Shown here: piece after piece, positions 1 through 8,009 of the stretch
Position numbering within the stretch: the stretch's first letter is position 1
Layout of the letters: every line of letters begins with the position of its first letter
DNA from: Stieleria magnilauensis
GTDB lineage: Bacteria; Planctomycetota; Planctomycetia; Pirellulales; Pirellulaceae
Direction of reading: 5' to 3'
Assembly (NCBI GenBank): GCA_007753675.1
Contig: CP036432.1
Span: 9,302,233-9,366,232 of the forward strand
Length of the DNA: 64,000 bases
Notes under the pieces: generated by a model
The model's input: only the letters and a program-made list of their open reading frames with translations
Told to the model about the DNA's origin: nothing
Databases searched by the model: none
Translations under genes and position numbers: made by a program

Positions 1-274
1 TTTCCGATCCGATGCCCAAATCGCTGCCGTCAGCGTCGGCGGCCGAATCGCCACCGATCACGCTGCCCGATCCCGAGCCGGATTCACCGACCAGAATCCC
101 AGACCCGAATCCGTCGGCCAATTCATCCGCCAAACGGTCGATTTCGGTGTCGGGGAACTTCCAACTGGAACCGTCACGAAAACCGCGGACTTGGCCTTGG
201 CTGCGAAGTTCAACGAGGCGATCGGTGCTGATCCCAAGTTTTGCAGCAGCTTCTTCAAGTGACAGATAAGACAT
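1..274 (-). CDS. Excisionase/MerR-type helix-turn-helix protein with acidic Gly/Ser linker (3' part missing)
   Basis: The frame starts at an ATG at 274 and is still open at the left edge, so only the first 91 residues are visible. The start reads MSYLSLEEAAAKLGIS, followed by STDRLVELRSQGQVRGFRDG and a KFPDTEID segment. This is the standard excisionase-like winged HTH layout (helix, turn, recognition helix, basic wing). From about residue 55 the sequence becomes rich in Gly, Ser and Asp, a likely flexible linker to a missing C-terminal domain. The same HTH type occurs in the regulator at 34665-35252. The HTH is seen in sequence; DNA binding is inferred; the rest of the protein is unknown. Confidence 0.75.
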   Translation of the reverse strand, partial: MSYLSLEEAAAKLGISTDRLVELRSQGQVRGFRDGSSWKFPDTEIDRLADELADGFGSGILVGESGSGSGSVIGGDSAADADGSDLGIGSE

Positions 275-358
275 GGGCGAAGATTGATTCGAGCGGGGGG
301 GAGAAACTATGGGTACGACTGATGCCCCTTTCCCTATCGCTCGGATCGCCGGCAAACG

Positions 359-790
359 CTACTTCACCTGACTGCCAAGAAGTCGGATTTGACCGGGAAG
401 TGGCTTCGTCAGATTGAGCGATAAGGAAAAGTCGGCATCGATCGGGCGGCTGCTGACCAAGCGGATCTGGCCCGACCTATCGATATGATACACGGCGATT
501 TGCATTTTTCCGGTATGAACCAGCGTAATTGTTTGACTTCCCGAGCCGTCAAATCCGTTAAACCCGATCAACTCCCCCGCCGCCGCGACTTGCGGCCCCT
601 TTTCGCTCGCGCCGAGCTGCATCGCGGACGGTCCCACACCCTGCACCGCCTGTCCGGGGGGCAACGCGGTTTCGTAACCGCCGGCCCCCGCGTTTTCCGG
701 AATCCCATAAGGCGACGGCTGGTCGGCAACCCCGCCGACGACCAAGGCTGACAGCAGTCCCAATCCCAGCAATCCGATTCGCCAATGCAT
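359..790 (-). CDS. Small secreted protein of unknown function
   Basis: A 143-residue frame. I chose the ATG at 790 because an AGGAG sits just upstream and the first residues (MHWRIGLLGLGLLSALVVGG) form a good signal peptide; an in-frame ATG 30 bases earlier lacks these features. The mature part is Gly- and Pro-rich up to about residue 70, then has a segment with alternating hydrophobic residues (TITLVHTGKMQIAVYHIDRS) that looks like a small beta domain. It contains no cysteine. I do not recognise a family. It is probably exported and probably transcribed alone. Confidence 0.6.
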   Translation of the reverse strand: MHWRIGLLGLGLLSALVVGGVADQPSPYGIPENAGAGGYETALPPGQAVQGVGPSAMQLGASEKGPQVAAAGELIGFNGFDGSGSQTITLVHTGKMQIAVYHIDRSGQIRLVSSRPIDADFSLSLNLTKPLPGQIRLLGSQVK

Positions 791-834
791 CCTGCAGTCT
801 CCTAAAGTGGATTCGATCATCCGTTGTTTTTACT

Positions 835-952
835 AGCGGTAGGGCGCGAGCCCTCCGGTCTTTCAACCTGTTTTCAAACCGCCACCGGACGGCTCGCGCC
901 GTTCCGCTACCGCCTCAGCGCCAAGCCACCGGACGGCTCGCGCCGTTCCGCT
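835..952. repeat. Short direct and inverted repeats (GGACGGCTCGCGCCGTTCCG type)
   Basis: A 28-base unit beginning GCCACCGGACGGCTCGCGCC occurs at 881-908 and again at 925-952. A looser inverted copy (TAGCGGTAGGGCGCGAGCCC) lies at about 834-853. The element fills the gap between the small secreted gene and hisN and carries no credible gene. It resembles the intergenic palindromic repeats elsewhere in the window. Confidence 0.7.
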
Positions 953-1028
953 TCAGCGCTGATACGGATGGGCCCGCTCGCCGTCCGTCGCGTCTCAGCT
1001 TGCACCCCGTGCTACCAATCCGCCGGCA

Positions 1029-1883
1029 TCACTCGCAACCCAGAATCTGGCAAACCGCGTCGTGAAGCGACCCATTGGTGCCCAGCCCGTCGCCCCCGCG
1101 GACCGTCGCGACGCCTTTCCAATCTGTGAACCGGCCTCCCGATTCCACCATCACCGGCAGGATCGCGGCCACGTCCCAGGCATTGCAGACCGGATCGATC
1201 ATCACATCGGCCCGCCCCGTCGCGACCAGCAAATAGCCGTAACCATCGCCCCAGGTCCGGGTGATCCAGCACGCCCGCTCGATCCGTTTGAACGTCTCGG
1301 CTGAGTCGCGGGCGTCAAAGGAATCCACCTGGCTGGTCACAAATACCGCTTGAGACAACTCGGTCCGCCCGGAGACGCGAGCGGGTGTCCAGCCCTGCAG
1401 AGTTCCATCGATCGATCGCGTCTGATGCCAGCACCCATGACCGAGTGCCGCGACCACCATTTCACCGAGTGCGGGAATGAAGATCACGCCGCCGATCGGC
1501 TGGCCATCTTTTTCCAATGCCAGCAACGTCGAATACAGCGGCACCCCACACACAAACGACTTGGTGCCGTCGATCGGATCGACCACCCAGCGATACCGTG
1601 ACTGGCCCACCGTCTCGGCGAATTCTTCTCCCTGAACCGTGTCCTCGGGAAAGGCCTCCGCGATTTGCTCGCGGACGAGCTGCTCGGCTTCGCGATCGGC
1701 GATCGTCACCGGCGAGTCATCTTTTTTCGCATCCACACGCAAATCCCCCGAGCCGAAGTACTTCAGGGTGTGCGTTCCGGCGGCGCGTGCGATCGAAACC
1801 ATGGCCGAAAGCCGGCCGGATTCGAGCGACGACCAAGCTTCCGGTCCAGTCAATTCCGTCGATCCCATGTTTGAATCCGTCAT
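1029..1883 (-). CDS. hisN: Histidinol-phosphatase, inositol monophosphatase family
   Basis: A 284-residue protein of the IMPase superfamily. Visible motifs are the metal-binding GEEF, the signature DPIDGTKSFVCG at about residues 102-113, and the C-terminal metal site WDVAAILPVMVESGG. The family uses Mg2+ to hydrolyse phosphate monoesters. The pattern, with AREAEQLVREQI before GEEF and the GTKSF motif, fits HisN-type histidinol-phosphatases better than inositol or 3'-phosphoadenosine phosphatases. The start is the ATG at 1883, 21 bp after the lspA stop, so the two genes are probably co-transcribed. hisD, hisC and hisB lie 11-19 kb away, which supports the assignment. Exact substrate is inferred. 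Confidence 0.8.
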   Translation of the reverse strand: MTDSNMGSTELTGPEAWSSLESGRLSAMVSIARAAGTHTLKYFGSGDLRVDAKKDDSPVTIADREAEQLVREQIAEAFPEDTVQGEEFAETVGQSRYRWVVDPIDGTKSFVCGVPLYSTLLALEKDGQPIGGVIFIPALGEMVVAALGHGCWHQTRSIDGTLQGWTPARVSGRTELSQAVFVTSQVDSFDARDSAETFKRIERACWITRTWGDGYGYLLVATGRADVMIDPVCNAWDVAAILPVMVESGGRFTDWKGVATVRGGDGLGTNGSLHDAVCQILGCE

Positions 1884-1904
1884 GCGTTTGTCGTTGTCTT
1901 TGGG

Positions 1905-2570
1905 TCACGTTGTCGGTTGGTCAGCTTGTCCGTCATCGCCGACCGCTGGACCGGCAAATTGTCCGGGAAAGAAGCTTTGGTACAGCAGCATCCCGGCCCC
2001 GACGACCAACAGCGAATCGGCGATGTTGAAATTGGGCCAAGTCCACTGTTCGTTGATCCGCCACAGGATCCAGTCGCGGACGCCGCTGCGCCATTGGTCT
2101 GGATAGCCGGTTTGCCACCAAAACCCCAAGCGATCGTAAAGATTGCCGATGATCCCGCCGCCGACCATCCCCAACGCCACGGTCAACCACATCGACTCGG
2201 CCGCCCGGAACCAAAACAACCAGACCACAATGCCGATCGCCGCGATGACGCTCATGCCGGCAAAAAAGGTTCCCTGCCCTGCCCCGACGCCGAACACGGC
2301 GCCGATATTGACGGCCGTCTCGATTCCGAAATACGGCTCCCAGACCCACCAAATGTCACTCTGGGTCGGCAAGCCTCGCCAGCGAAACACCGCGGCTTTG
2401 CTCCACAAATCCAGTCCTCCGCCGACCACCGCGATCGAAAGAAAAATCCAGAATCGGCCGACCAGCGATAGCGGGGCAGGCGTCGCATCATCGGAACGCC
2501 CGGTTTCGGAGTGATCGGCTTCGGAGTGATCGGCGTCGGAGTGATCGGTTGTCGGTTCAGCTTGATTCAT
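1905..2570 (-). CDS. lspA: Lipoprotein signal peptidase (signal peptidase II)
   Basis: A 221-residue, four-helix membrane aspartyl protease that cleaves prolipoprotein signal peptides. Family motifs are visible: AVNIGAVFGVG, GGGIIGNLYDRLG, GVRDWILWR with the first catalytic Asp, and WPNFNIADSLL with the second. The N-terminus is unusual: before the first membrane helix there are about 35 hydrophilic residues with three near-identical DHSxA units encoded by a short tandem DNA repeat at about 2507-2553. The start at 2570 is the only ATG upstream of the repeat. It lies upstream of hisN in the same direction. Several lipoproteins in this window are likely substrates. Confidence 0.93.
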   Translation of the reverse strand: MNQAEPTTDHSDADHSEADHSETGRSDDATPAPLSLVGRFWIFLSIAVVGGGLDLWSKAAVFRWRGLPTQSDIWWVWEPYFGIETAVNIGAVFGVGAGQGTFFAGMSVIAAIGIVVWLFWFRAAESMWLTVALGMVGGGIIGNLYDRLGFWWQTGYPDQWRSGVRDWILWRINEQWTWPNFNIADSLLVVGAGMLLYQSFFPGQFAGPAVGDDGQADQPTT

Positions 2571-2694
2571 CGTCGTTCTGCTGGCCCGATTGGGACGCCG
2601 CCAGCGATCGTTGCGTGGGAGTGATGGGAACGCCTACACGGTAGAATCGTTCGCCCCGCTTGCCCAGGTCAACCTGCGCGAACCGCCGGTCCCC

Positions 2695-2750
2695 ACCCCA
2701 GCGGGACGCGTCAGCGACCGGCCCCCATGCCACCCCAGCGGGACGCGTCA
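2695..2750. repeat. Dispersed repeat ACCCCAGCGGGACGCGTCAG, two copies
   Basis: ACCCCAGCGGGACGCGTCAGCGACCGG occurs at 2695-2721 and a shorter copy at 2732-2750, in the gap between lspA and dapB. The same unit recurs at 5837-5855 and 5999-6025. It contains no gene and is one of several intergenic repeat families here. Confidence 0.75.
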
Positions 2751-2865
2751 ATCCGCCCGTTCCCGCCCTTCCCCTGCAGTTCCCTGCCAAGCGACCGTCC
2801 CAGGGGTTACATTGTTGCCGTGTCCCCCATCGAAGCCGCCTCCCTTGCGAGATTCCCCATCCATC

Positions 2866-3669
2866 ATGTCCACTCCACTGAAAATTGCCGTCCACGGAGC
2901 TGCGGGTCGCATGGGTCGCCGAGTCGTGGCACTGGCGTCGGAAGACAAAACGCTGCAGCTCGTCGCCGCGATCGAAAATGACCAGCACCCCCTGCTGGGC
3001 CAAGACGCCGGTGATCTGGCAGGTGTGGAAACCATGGATGTCCCGCTGTCGTCCAAGTGGCCCAACGATGCCGACGTGGTGATCGATTTTTCGCTGCCCG
3101 AAGCGATCGATCGCTGCATCGAAAAATGCGAACTGCACGAAACCGCGTTGGTCGTGGCCACCACCGGGATGACCGACGCGCAAGTCGAACGTCTCAATGA
3201 AGCGTCCGAGAGCATCCCGATCGTCTGGGCCCCCAGCATGTCCCTGGCGGTCAACCTGTCGATGAAACTGGCTCAGCAAATCACCGAAAAACTACTCGAT
3301 GTCCCCGGCGGCCTGGACATTGAAATCATCGAACGCCACCATCGCTACAAGGCCGACGCCCCGAGCGGAACGGCGCTCAAATTCGGTGACTTGATCGCCG
3401 AAAAACTGGGCGATGACACCAAACACGTGCACGGACGCGAAGGCCACACCGGTCAACGCACCCGCAATGAAATCGGCTACCACGCCGTCCGCGTCGGCGA
3501 CAATCCCGGTGAACACACCATCGTGTTCGGCATGCTGGGCGAACGGATCGAGCTGAACGTGGCCGCCAGCAGCCGCGATTGCTACGCCGCCGGTGCCTTG
3601 GCCGCCGCCAAATGGCTGTCCGACAAACCGGAGGGCATGTACGACATGTTCGACGTGCTGGAAATGTAA
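2866..3669 (+). CDS. dapB: 4-hydroxy-tetrahydrodipicolinate reductase
   Basis: A 267-residue NAD(P)H-dependent reductase that makes tetrahydrodipicolinate on the lysine/diaminopimelate route. The N-terminus carries the dinucleotide fold KIAVHGAAGRMGRRVV. DVVIDFSLPEA, the loop ALVVATTGM and the catalytic block IEIIERHHRYKADAPSGTAL are all present, including the His-His pair and the Lys of the family. Length is normal. The frame extends upstream, but only the ATG at 2866 gives the conserved N-terminus; the upstream part is intergenic repeat. The last base of the stop codon is the first base of the next gene's ATG (TAATG), so translation of the two genes may be coupled. Confidence 0.95.
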   Translation: MSTPLKIAVHGAAGRMGRRVVALASEDKTLQLVAAIENDQHPLLGQDAGDLAGVETMDVPLSSKWPNDADVVIDFSLPEAIDRCIEKCELHETALVVATTGMTDAQVERLNEASESIPIVWAPSMSLAVNLSMKLAQQITEKLLDVPGGLDIEIIERHHRYKADAPSGTALKFGDLIAEKLGDDTKHVHGREGHTGQRTRNEIGYHAVRVGDNPGEHTIVFGMLGERIELNVAASSRDCYAAGALAAAKWLSDKPEGMYDMFDVLEM

Positions 3670-4034
3670 TGAAGTGTGACGAGGGTTATCGATGTGACGT
3701 CTGTGGCCAAGACGTGACCTCCATCATCGACAGCGACTTGTACTTGCGCTACGTCATCGGCCAGCTCGACCCCGAAACCCTGCACACGACCGCCGAACGC
3801 CACCTCCGCTGCAATCCGGTCTTGGCCCAGTTCATCGACGACCCACGCTTTGAACCGGTGGTCGTCGACGGACCGATGGGACTGGCCAACCTGGACCCCG
3901 ACTTCGTCGCCCAGCGCCGCGATTTGGTCACACGTGGCTTCCAACGGCTGCACGAAATCAATCACTGGCCCGGCGATCGAGACCTGACCCAGTACCCGCT
4001 GCCCGAGGCGATCGAAGCCTACCGTTCAAAGTAG
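3669..4034 (+). CDS. Small cysteine-containing protein, unknown function, coupled to dapB
   Basis: A 121-residue protein starting in the TAATG overlap with the dapB stop. Near the N-terminus is a knuckle-like CDEGYRCDVCGQDV (Cys 3, 9, 12), with a further HLRC at about 45-48; these could bind a metal. The rest is helical and acidic, with DPRFEPVVVDGPMGLANLDP in the middle. I do not recognise a family. The one-base overlap suggests expression with dapB, but a role in lysine or cell-wall synthesis would be guesswork. Confidence 0.7.
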   Translation: MKCDEGYRCDVCGQDVTSIIDSDLYLRYVIGQLDPETLHTTAERHLRCNPVLAQFIDDPRFEPVVVDGPMGLANLDPDFVAQRRDLVTRGFQRLHEINHWPGDRDLTQYPLPEAIEAYRSK

Positions 4035-4072
4035 AACCGAGGGTGACCATTGTGCACCGTCGGCGGCAAAGC

Positions 4073-4101
4073 TTGTACATCGACCTGGCAAGGTGTAGTC
4101 T
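4073..4101 (+). promoter_or_regulatory. Possible sigma70-type promoter
   Basis: TTGTAC at 4073-4078 and TAGTCT at 4096-4101 are separated by 17 bases, a plausible -35/-10 pair ahead of the small lipoprotein gene at 4230 and possibly the DUF1559 gene. The -10 match is partial, so this is only a candidate. Confidence 0.3.
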
Positions 4102-4229
4102 ATCCTGGAAGGAATCACGTGCTTTGCGGTCCTTTTCCGGCATGTGCTTCGATCGATCTTCTCCGATTTCTGCCTCGTCCCAGTCTCGCGACGGCACCTC
4201 GCCAGACTCGTCTGCTCACCGGATACATC

Positions 4230-4415
4230 ATGACGCGATCTGCGATCCTCCTGCTCTCCTTGATCCTTGGTACGTTTGCGATCGCGGGATGTGGCAGATC
4301 GACGACGATCGATAAACCCACTGATTCCGACGCAATCGCATCGGGTTACGATGCGATGTCGGACGCCCAAAAGGCAGAATACGATCAAGAAATGGCGAAG
4401 CAAATGGAAAATTAA
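4230..4415 (+). CDS. Small lipoprotein
   Basis: A 61-residue frame starting at the ATG at 4230. The sequence opens MTRSAILLLSLILGTFAIAG and the next residue is Cys, giving a lipobox (AIAGC) with Cys at about 21. The mature part of about 40 residues is polar and acidic and contains AMSDAQKAEYDQEMAKQ. Such tiny lipoproteins are frequent upstream of DUF1559 genes in planctomycetes; here the DUF1559 gene follows after 73 bases. Function unknown. LspA at 1905-2570 would process it. Confidence 0.8.
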   Translation: MTRSAILLLSLILGTFAIAGCGRSTTIDKPTDSDAIASGYDAMSDAQKAEYDQEMAKQMEN

Positions 4416-4488
4416 TGAGAGCGACGAGAGCCATTTGCTCGTCTAATAGAGATCTTATTCTACTGTCTCGGTAACCTTGGAGTTTTCA

Positions 4489-5751
4489 ATGCGAAGGTAC
4501 ACGGCGCGTGCCGGCTTTACGCTGGTCGAACTGCTGGTGGTGATCGCCATCATCGGGATCCTTGTCGGACTGCTGCTGCCGGCCGTCCAAGCGGCGCGTG
4601 AAGCGGCGCGACGGATGAGTTGCAGCAACAACTTCAAGCAAATCGGTCTGGCACTGCAGAACTACCATTCCGCCTATCAACGCCTACCAATGCACTACGG
4701 TGGCACCACGCCAGTTGCGCCACTGGTAAGCGGTCCCGGTGGTGTGCAATATTGGTACGAAAGCAACAACTTCGGCAACCACGAACTGCTCAGCATTCTG
4801 GTTCCGCTGACTCCCTACATGGAACAACAAGCGCTCTGGGAATCGATCAGCCAACCGTTTCCCATCACCACCCCGGTCGCCTTCACCTTTCCGCCAATGG
4901 GTCCGACCCCGACCCCCGGCACCGGTGCCGACCCGGCGCGCAACAGTTACGACCCGTGGTGGACCGACGTGCCGGCGTTCCGTTGCCCCAGCGATCCGGG
5001 CGAAGGACGGCCCGCGATGGGACGTTCCAACTACGGCGCACAATGCGGTGACAACCGTAGCCTAACTTTTGGTGCCAAGCGTTTGGACCTGACCGTCAAC
5101 AATCTGATCGAAGACCAAAATGGCAAGGTCAACCGCGGTTTCTTCATGCCGCGTGAATTTACCCGCTTCCGCGATATCCTGGACGGACTGTCCAACACCA
5201 TCGCGATGGGCGAGATCGCCACCGACCTGAAAGATGGCGACAAACGCACGACACCCGCCGTTGCCGTTGCCGGGGCGGTTGTTGCCCCAATTACGGCACC
5301 ACTGCCATATACTAATAACCCCAACTACTGCGAAGAAAATTTCATCGACCCAGATAACCCCACGTTCTGGCTCGATCCCGACGGTGTCATCACCGGCAAC
5401 TTCCCGGGCGATCAACCACGAGTCGCCGGGTTTGGCGAAGGCCGAGGCTTTCGCTGGTGCGATGCCCGCCCGATCTACCAAGAAGTCAATTGCATCCTGC
5501 CGCCGAACAAGGGACTGTGCACCAACTCGTTCGCCGAAAATGAAGCGATCGCCCCGCCCAGTAGCCGACACCCCGGTGGCTGCCACGTCCTAATGGGTGA
5601 CGGTGCCGTCGTCTTCACTACTGACTCGGTGGAATCGGGTAACGCCAACGCCCCGCAACCCGGCCCCGGCGTCGAAAGCCCCTACGGCCTGTGGGGCGCC
5701 CTGGGGACACGTTCCGGCAAGGAAGTCATCGAGGATTCACTCAACCAGTAA
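4489..5751 (+). CDS. DUF1559 prepilin-like protein with class III signal peptide
   Basis: A 420-residue protein with a type IV pilin-like N-terminus: a short basic leader, the processing site GFTLVE at about residues 9-14, and a long hydrophobic helix (LLVVIAIIGILVGLLLPAV), followed by QAAREAARRMSC, which is diagnostic for the planctomycete DUF1559 family. The C-terminus has the family's H-x9-DG motif (HPGGCHVLMGDG). GGAG lies seven bases before the ATG at 4489, which decides the start over an in-frame TTG at 4477. It probably forms or decorates a pseudopilus-like surface structure. A strong terminator follows. Family is certain; function is poorly known. Confidence 0.95.
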   Translation: MRRYTARAGFTLVELLVVIAIIGILVGLLLPAVQAAREAARRMSCSNNFKQIGLALQNYHSAYQRLPMHYGGTTPVAPLVSGPGGVQYWYESNNFGNHELLSILVPLTPYMEQQALWESISQPFPITTPVAFTFPPMGPTPTPGTGADPARNSYDPWWTDVPAFRCPSDPGEGRPAMGRSNYGAQCGDNRSLTFGAKRLDLTVNNLIEDQNGKVNRGFFMPREFTRFRDILDGLSNTIAMGEIATDLKDGDKRTTPAVAVAGAVVAPITAPLPYTNNPNYCEENFIDPDNPTFWLDPDGVITGNFPGDQPRVAGFGEGRGFRWCDARPIYQEVNCILPPNKGLCTNSFAENEAIAPPSSRHPGGCHVLMGDGAVVFTTDSVESGNANAPQPGPGVESPYGLWGALGTRSGKEVIEDSLNQ

Positions 5752-5788
5752 CGCGGCCCCGGCTTCCGACCAGCCCACTGACCATCCA

Positions 5789-5819
5789 CCCTGCCCGATT
5801 CACCTCGGGCAGGGTTTTT
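5789..5819 (+). terminator. Rho-independent terminator after the DUF1559 gene
   Basis: A perfect 10-bp stem CCCTGCCCGA / TCGGGCAGGG with a six-base loop (5789-5814) is followed directly by TTTTT. It lies 37 bases after the stop codon and is the clearest terminator in the window. Confidence 0.9.
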
Positions 5820-5836
5820 GATGCGCCCGCCCAGCC

Positions 5837-6025
5837 ACCCCAGCGGGACGCATTAGGGGCCTGTTGATTTATTCCGATCGCACGTGGGATTAGCCGTTTC
5901 GCGCAAGCGTACGGGCATTCATTATGTCGATTACTCACCGGCGCCCGTAGGCTCGCGCCAAACGGCTGATTAAATCAACAGGCCGGTCAGCGACCGGCAC
6001 CCCAGCGGGACGCGTCAGCGACCGG
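5837..6025. repeat. Composite intergenic repeat: 14-bp terminal inverted repeats flanked by CCCAGCGGGACG units
   Basis: GGCCTGTTGATTTA at 5858-5871 is perfectly inverted as TAAATCAACAGGCC at 5971-5984. Inside, AGCCGTTTCGCGCAAGCG on the left is matched by an inverted GCTCGCGCCAAACGGCT on the right, so most of the 127 bp can form one long imperfect hairpin. Copies of ACCCCAGCGGGACG lie on both sides (5837-5855 and 5999-6025). No gene is present. The structure looks like a MITE- or REP-type element. Confidence 0.75.
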
Positions 6026-6128
6026 CATGCCAAAACCGGTCTGATCGTGACATCGGTCGGATGCTAGAATCTGGCGACGCCGCATCGCCAATCCCCGCCG
6101 CATCGCCAAACCCCGTTGAACCCCAGCC

Positions 6129-7445
6129 GTGAAAGAACCCTCTCCCAAGCTGTTCAATGCCGGTTTCCTGGGTTTGATGGTGGCACAGTTCTTCGGGGCG
6201 ATGAATGACAACCTGTTGAAAGTCATCTTGGCGTTCGCCGTCGTGCGCGGCGTCTGGGAAGGCCGGCTGGGCGACGGCGGTGAAGGCATCGTGAGCGTCT
6301 GTTTTACGCTGCCGTTTTTGCTGCTGTCAGGATTCGCCGGCCAAATCGCCGACCGCTATTCCAAACGCACGGTGACGCTGTGGGTCAAGATCGCCGAGAT
6401 CCCGATCGCCCTGCTCGCGGGCATCGGCTTCTACTTCGAAAGCCTCTACCTGACGCTGCTGGCGCTGGTGGCATTGACGTGCCAAAGCTCGTTCTTCGGC
6501 CCGGCAAAGTACGGCATGATCCCCGAGTTGGTCAGCGACAAGAATCTCAGCCGCGCCAACGGCTCGATCAACATGATGACCAACATCGCCGTGATCCTTG
6601 GCACCGTGATCGCCGGCTCGGCCAGCGTCCGCTACCACGGCAGCGAAGACATTGCGCGGACCGCATGGCTCCCCGGCGTGTTGTTTGTCGCCACCGCACT
6701 GCTGGGATTCCTCGCCAGCTTGCTGATCACCCGCCTGCAGCCCGGCGATCGCGATCTGGACATCAATTACAACCCGTTTGTGATCTATGTGGAAACGATC
6801 AAGAAGATGGGCCGCACACGTTTGCTGACCGTGATGATGGCCTGGGGCTACTTTTACCTACTCGCCGGGCTGGCCCTGTCGACATTGTTTCGTTATCCCG
6901 AGGTACTCAGCGTGGGCGACGACGAAGCCAGCGTCCTGATGGGCGTGCTGGGCATTGCCATCGGCCTGGGCTGTGCCATCGCCGGATTTATCTCCGGCGA
7001 CCGGATCGAACCCCGACTGACCACGATCGGCGCCGCAGGCCTGGTGATTTTCTTCTTCTTGCTGGCCGCCGTCCCGCCCTGGATGCCCGACATGCAACCG
7101 ATGATCCGCGTCGCGCTCAGCAACGTCGCGTTCTTCATCTTCTTTGCCGGTTTCTTCGCCGGGTTCTACATCATTCCGCTGCAGGCACTGCTGCAAAAAC
7201 TCTCGCCGGATGATGAGCGCGGCCAATTCCTGGGGACCGCCAACGCCGTCTCCTTCGCCTTCATGACCGTCGCGGGACTGTTGTACTGGGTCGTCATGTC
7301 GACGCCGGCCTTCAACACTCGCCCCCAACGCATGTTCTACGTCTCCAGCGGACTGATGCTGGCCGGGGCGCTGTTCTTCTTGTGGAAGCTGCGTGGCACC
7401 GGCATCCTGATCGGTTCAAAACCCGACGAGCAACCGGACGGTTAA
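6129..7445 (+). CDS. MFS transporter, LplT-like (lysophospholipid transporter family)
   Basis: A 438-residue protein with about 12 hydrophobic helices. The N-terminal GFLGLMVAQFFGAMNDNLLK and the loop GQIADRYSKRTVTLWVK match the LplT branch of the major facilitator superfamily; SSFFGPAKYGMIPELV is also typical. LplT flips lysophospholipids across the inner membrane and is often fused or linked to acyltransferases, none of which is visible here. I used the GTG at 6129; there is no ATG before the conserved N-terminus. The preceding gap is repeat sequence. Transport substrate is inferred from family resemblance only. Confidence 0.82.
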   Translation: MKEPSPKLFNAGFLGLMVAQFFGAMNDNLLKVILAFAVVRGVWEGRLGDGGEGIVSVCFTLPFLLLSGFAGQIADRYSKRTVTLWVKIAEIPIALLAGIGFYFESLYLTLLALVALTCQSSFFGPAKYGMIPELVSDKNLSRANGSINMMTNIAVILGTVIAGSASVRYHGSEDIARTAWLPGVLFVATALLGFLASLLITRLQPGDRDLDINYNPFVIYVETIKKMGRTRLLTVMMAWGYFYLLAGLALSTLFRYPEVLSVGDDEASVLMGVLGIAIGLGCAIAGFISGDRIEPRLTTIGAAGLVIFFFLLAAVPPWMPDMQPMIRVALSNVAFFIFFAGFFAGFYIIPLQALLQKLSPDDERGQFLGTANAVSFAFMTVAGLLYWVVMSTPAFNTRPQRMFYVSSGLMLAGALFFLWKLRGTGILIGSKPDEQPDG

Positions 7446-7481
7446 CGCGGCGGAACACGCCGGGTACAGCGGAATAGTGGG

Positions 7482-7534
7482 CCCACGGATGGCAACGCGA
7501 ACCCACGGATTTTTTGCACCCTGCCATCCGTGGG
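7482..7534. repeat. CCCACGGATGGCA inverted repeat
   Basis: CCCACGGATGGCA (7482-7494) and TGCCATCCGTGGG (7522-7534) form a perfect 13-bp stem around a 27-base loop. The loop holds GCGAACCCACGGAT, also found at 29908-29924, so the two loci are one family. It sits 36 bases after the MFS gene and could help end its transcript. Confidence 0.75.
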
Positions 7535-7634
7535 TATTTGTTTCGATCGTTAGCCCGGTGAAATTGCTGGAGTGCTTCGTCAAGATCGAATGTAGCCGGA
7601 GCACTCGTATGCACAGCATGCCCGACAAAACGTT

Positions 7635-8009
7635 TCACGGCACGTCGACGTATGCCGCCCGCCACTGGAGACAGCCGACGCTGCCGACGGCAAAATCGCG
7701 ACAGACCTGTGGTCGATGCTGGTGATGGCGACATTGCTTGGTTTCCAGGTCCAACCACGTGCAAGGTCCGTCCAGCGTTGCGCCGATCGGCGCAACGTAG
7801 TCCGCCATTTGCTGCAAGATCCCATCGCGCAACCGTGACGGCATCGCGACCCAACGCGCCAGATCAGCCTGCGCCACCGGGGAAAGCGACGCCACGTCAA
7901 TGGTTTCTACGTCCGCCAACTGATCGAGCGTCAAATTGAATGCGGGGTAGCCCATGTGCAAACAGCACACACCGCAACCCTCGCAATCGACAACCGGCAA
8001 TTCACTCAC
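7635..8009 (-). CDS. YkgJ-family Cys-rich (CxxCxxCC) putative metal-binding protein
   Basis: A 124-residue protein. The GTG start at 8009 lies in a GTGA overlap with the thiC stop; this gives the expected N-terminus MSELPVVDCEGCGVCCLHMG. The cysteine pattern CxxCxxCC near the start and QCRHHQHRPQVCRDF with a later Cys near the end is that of the zinc/iron-chelating YkgJ family (UPF0153). About 80 residues between the two clusters are helical. Family members have no firmly established role. The overlap implies co-expression with thiC, which itself carries a 4Fe-4S cluster, but a link between them is only inferred. Confidence 0.82.
   Translation of the reverse strand: MSELPVVDCEGCGVCCLHMGYPAFNLTLDQLADVETIDVASLSPVAQADLARWVAMPSRLRDGILQQMADYVAPIGATLDGPCTWLDLETKQCRHHQHRPQVCRDFAVGSVGCLQWRAAYVDVP

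Noticed and set aside
2590..2865. 92-codon N-terminal extension of DapB
   Set aside because: It runs through intergenic repeats and DapB proteins begin at the KIAVHGAAGRMG fold.
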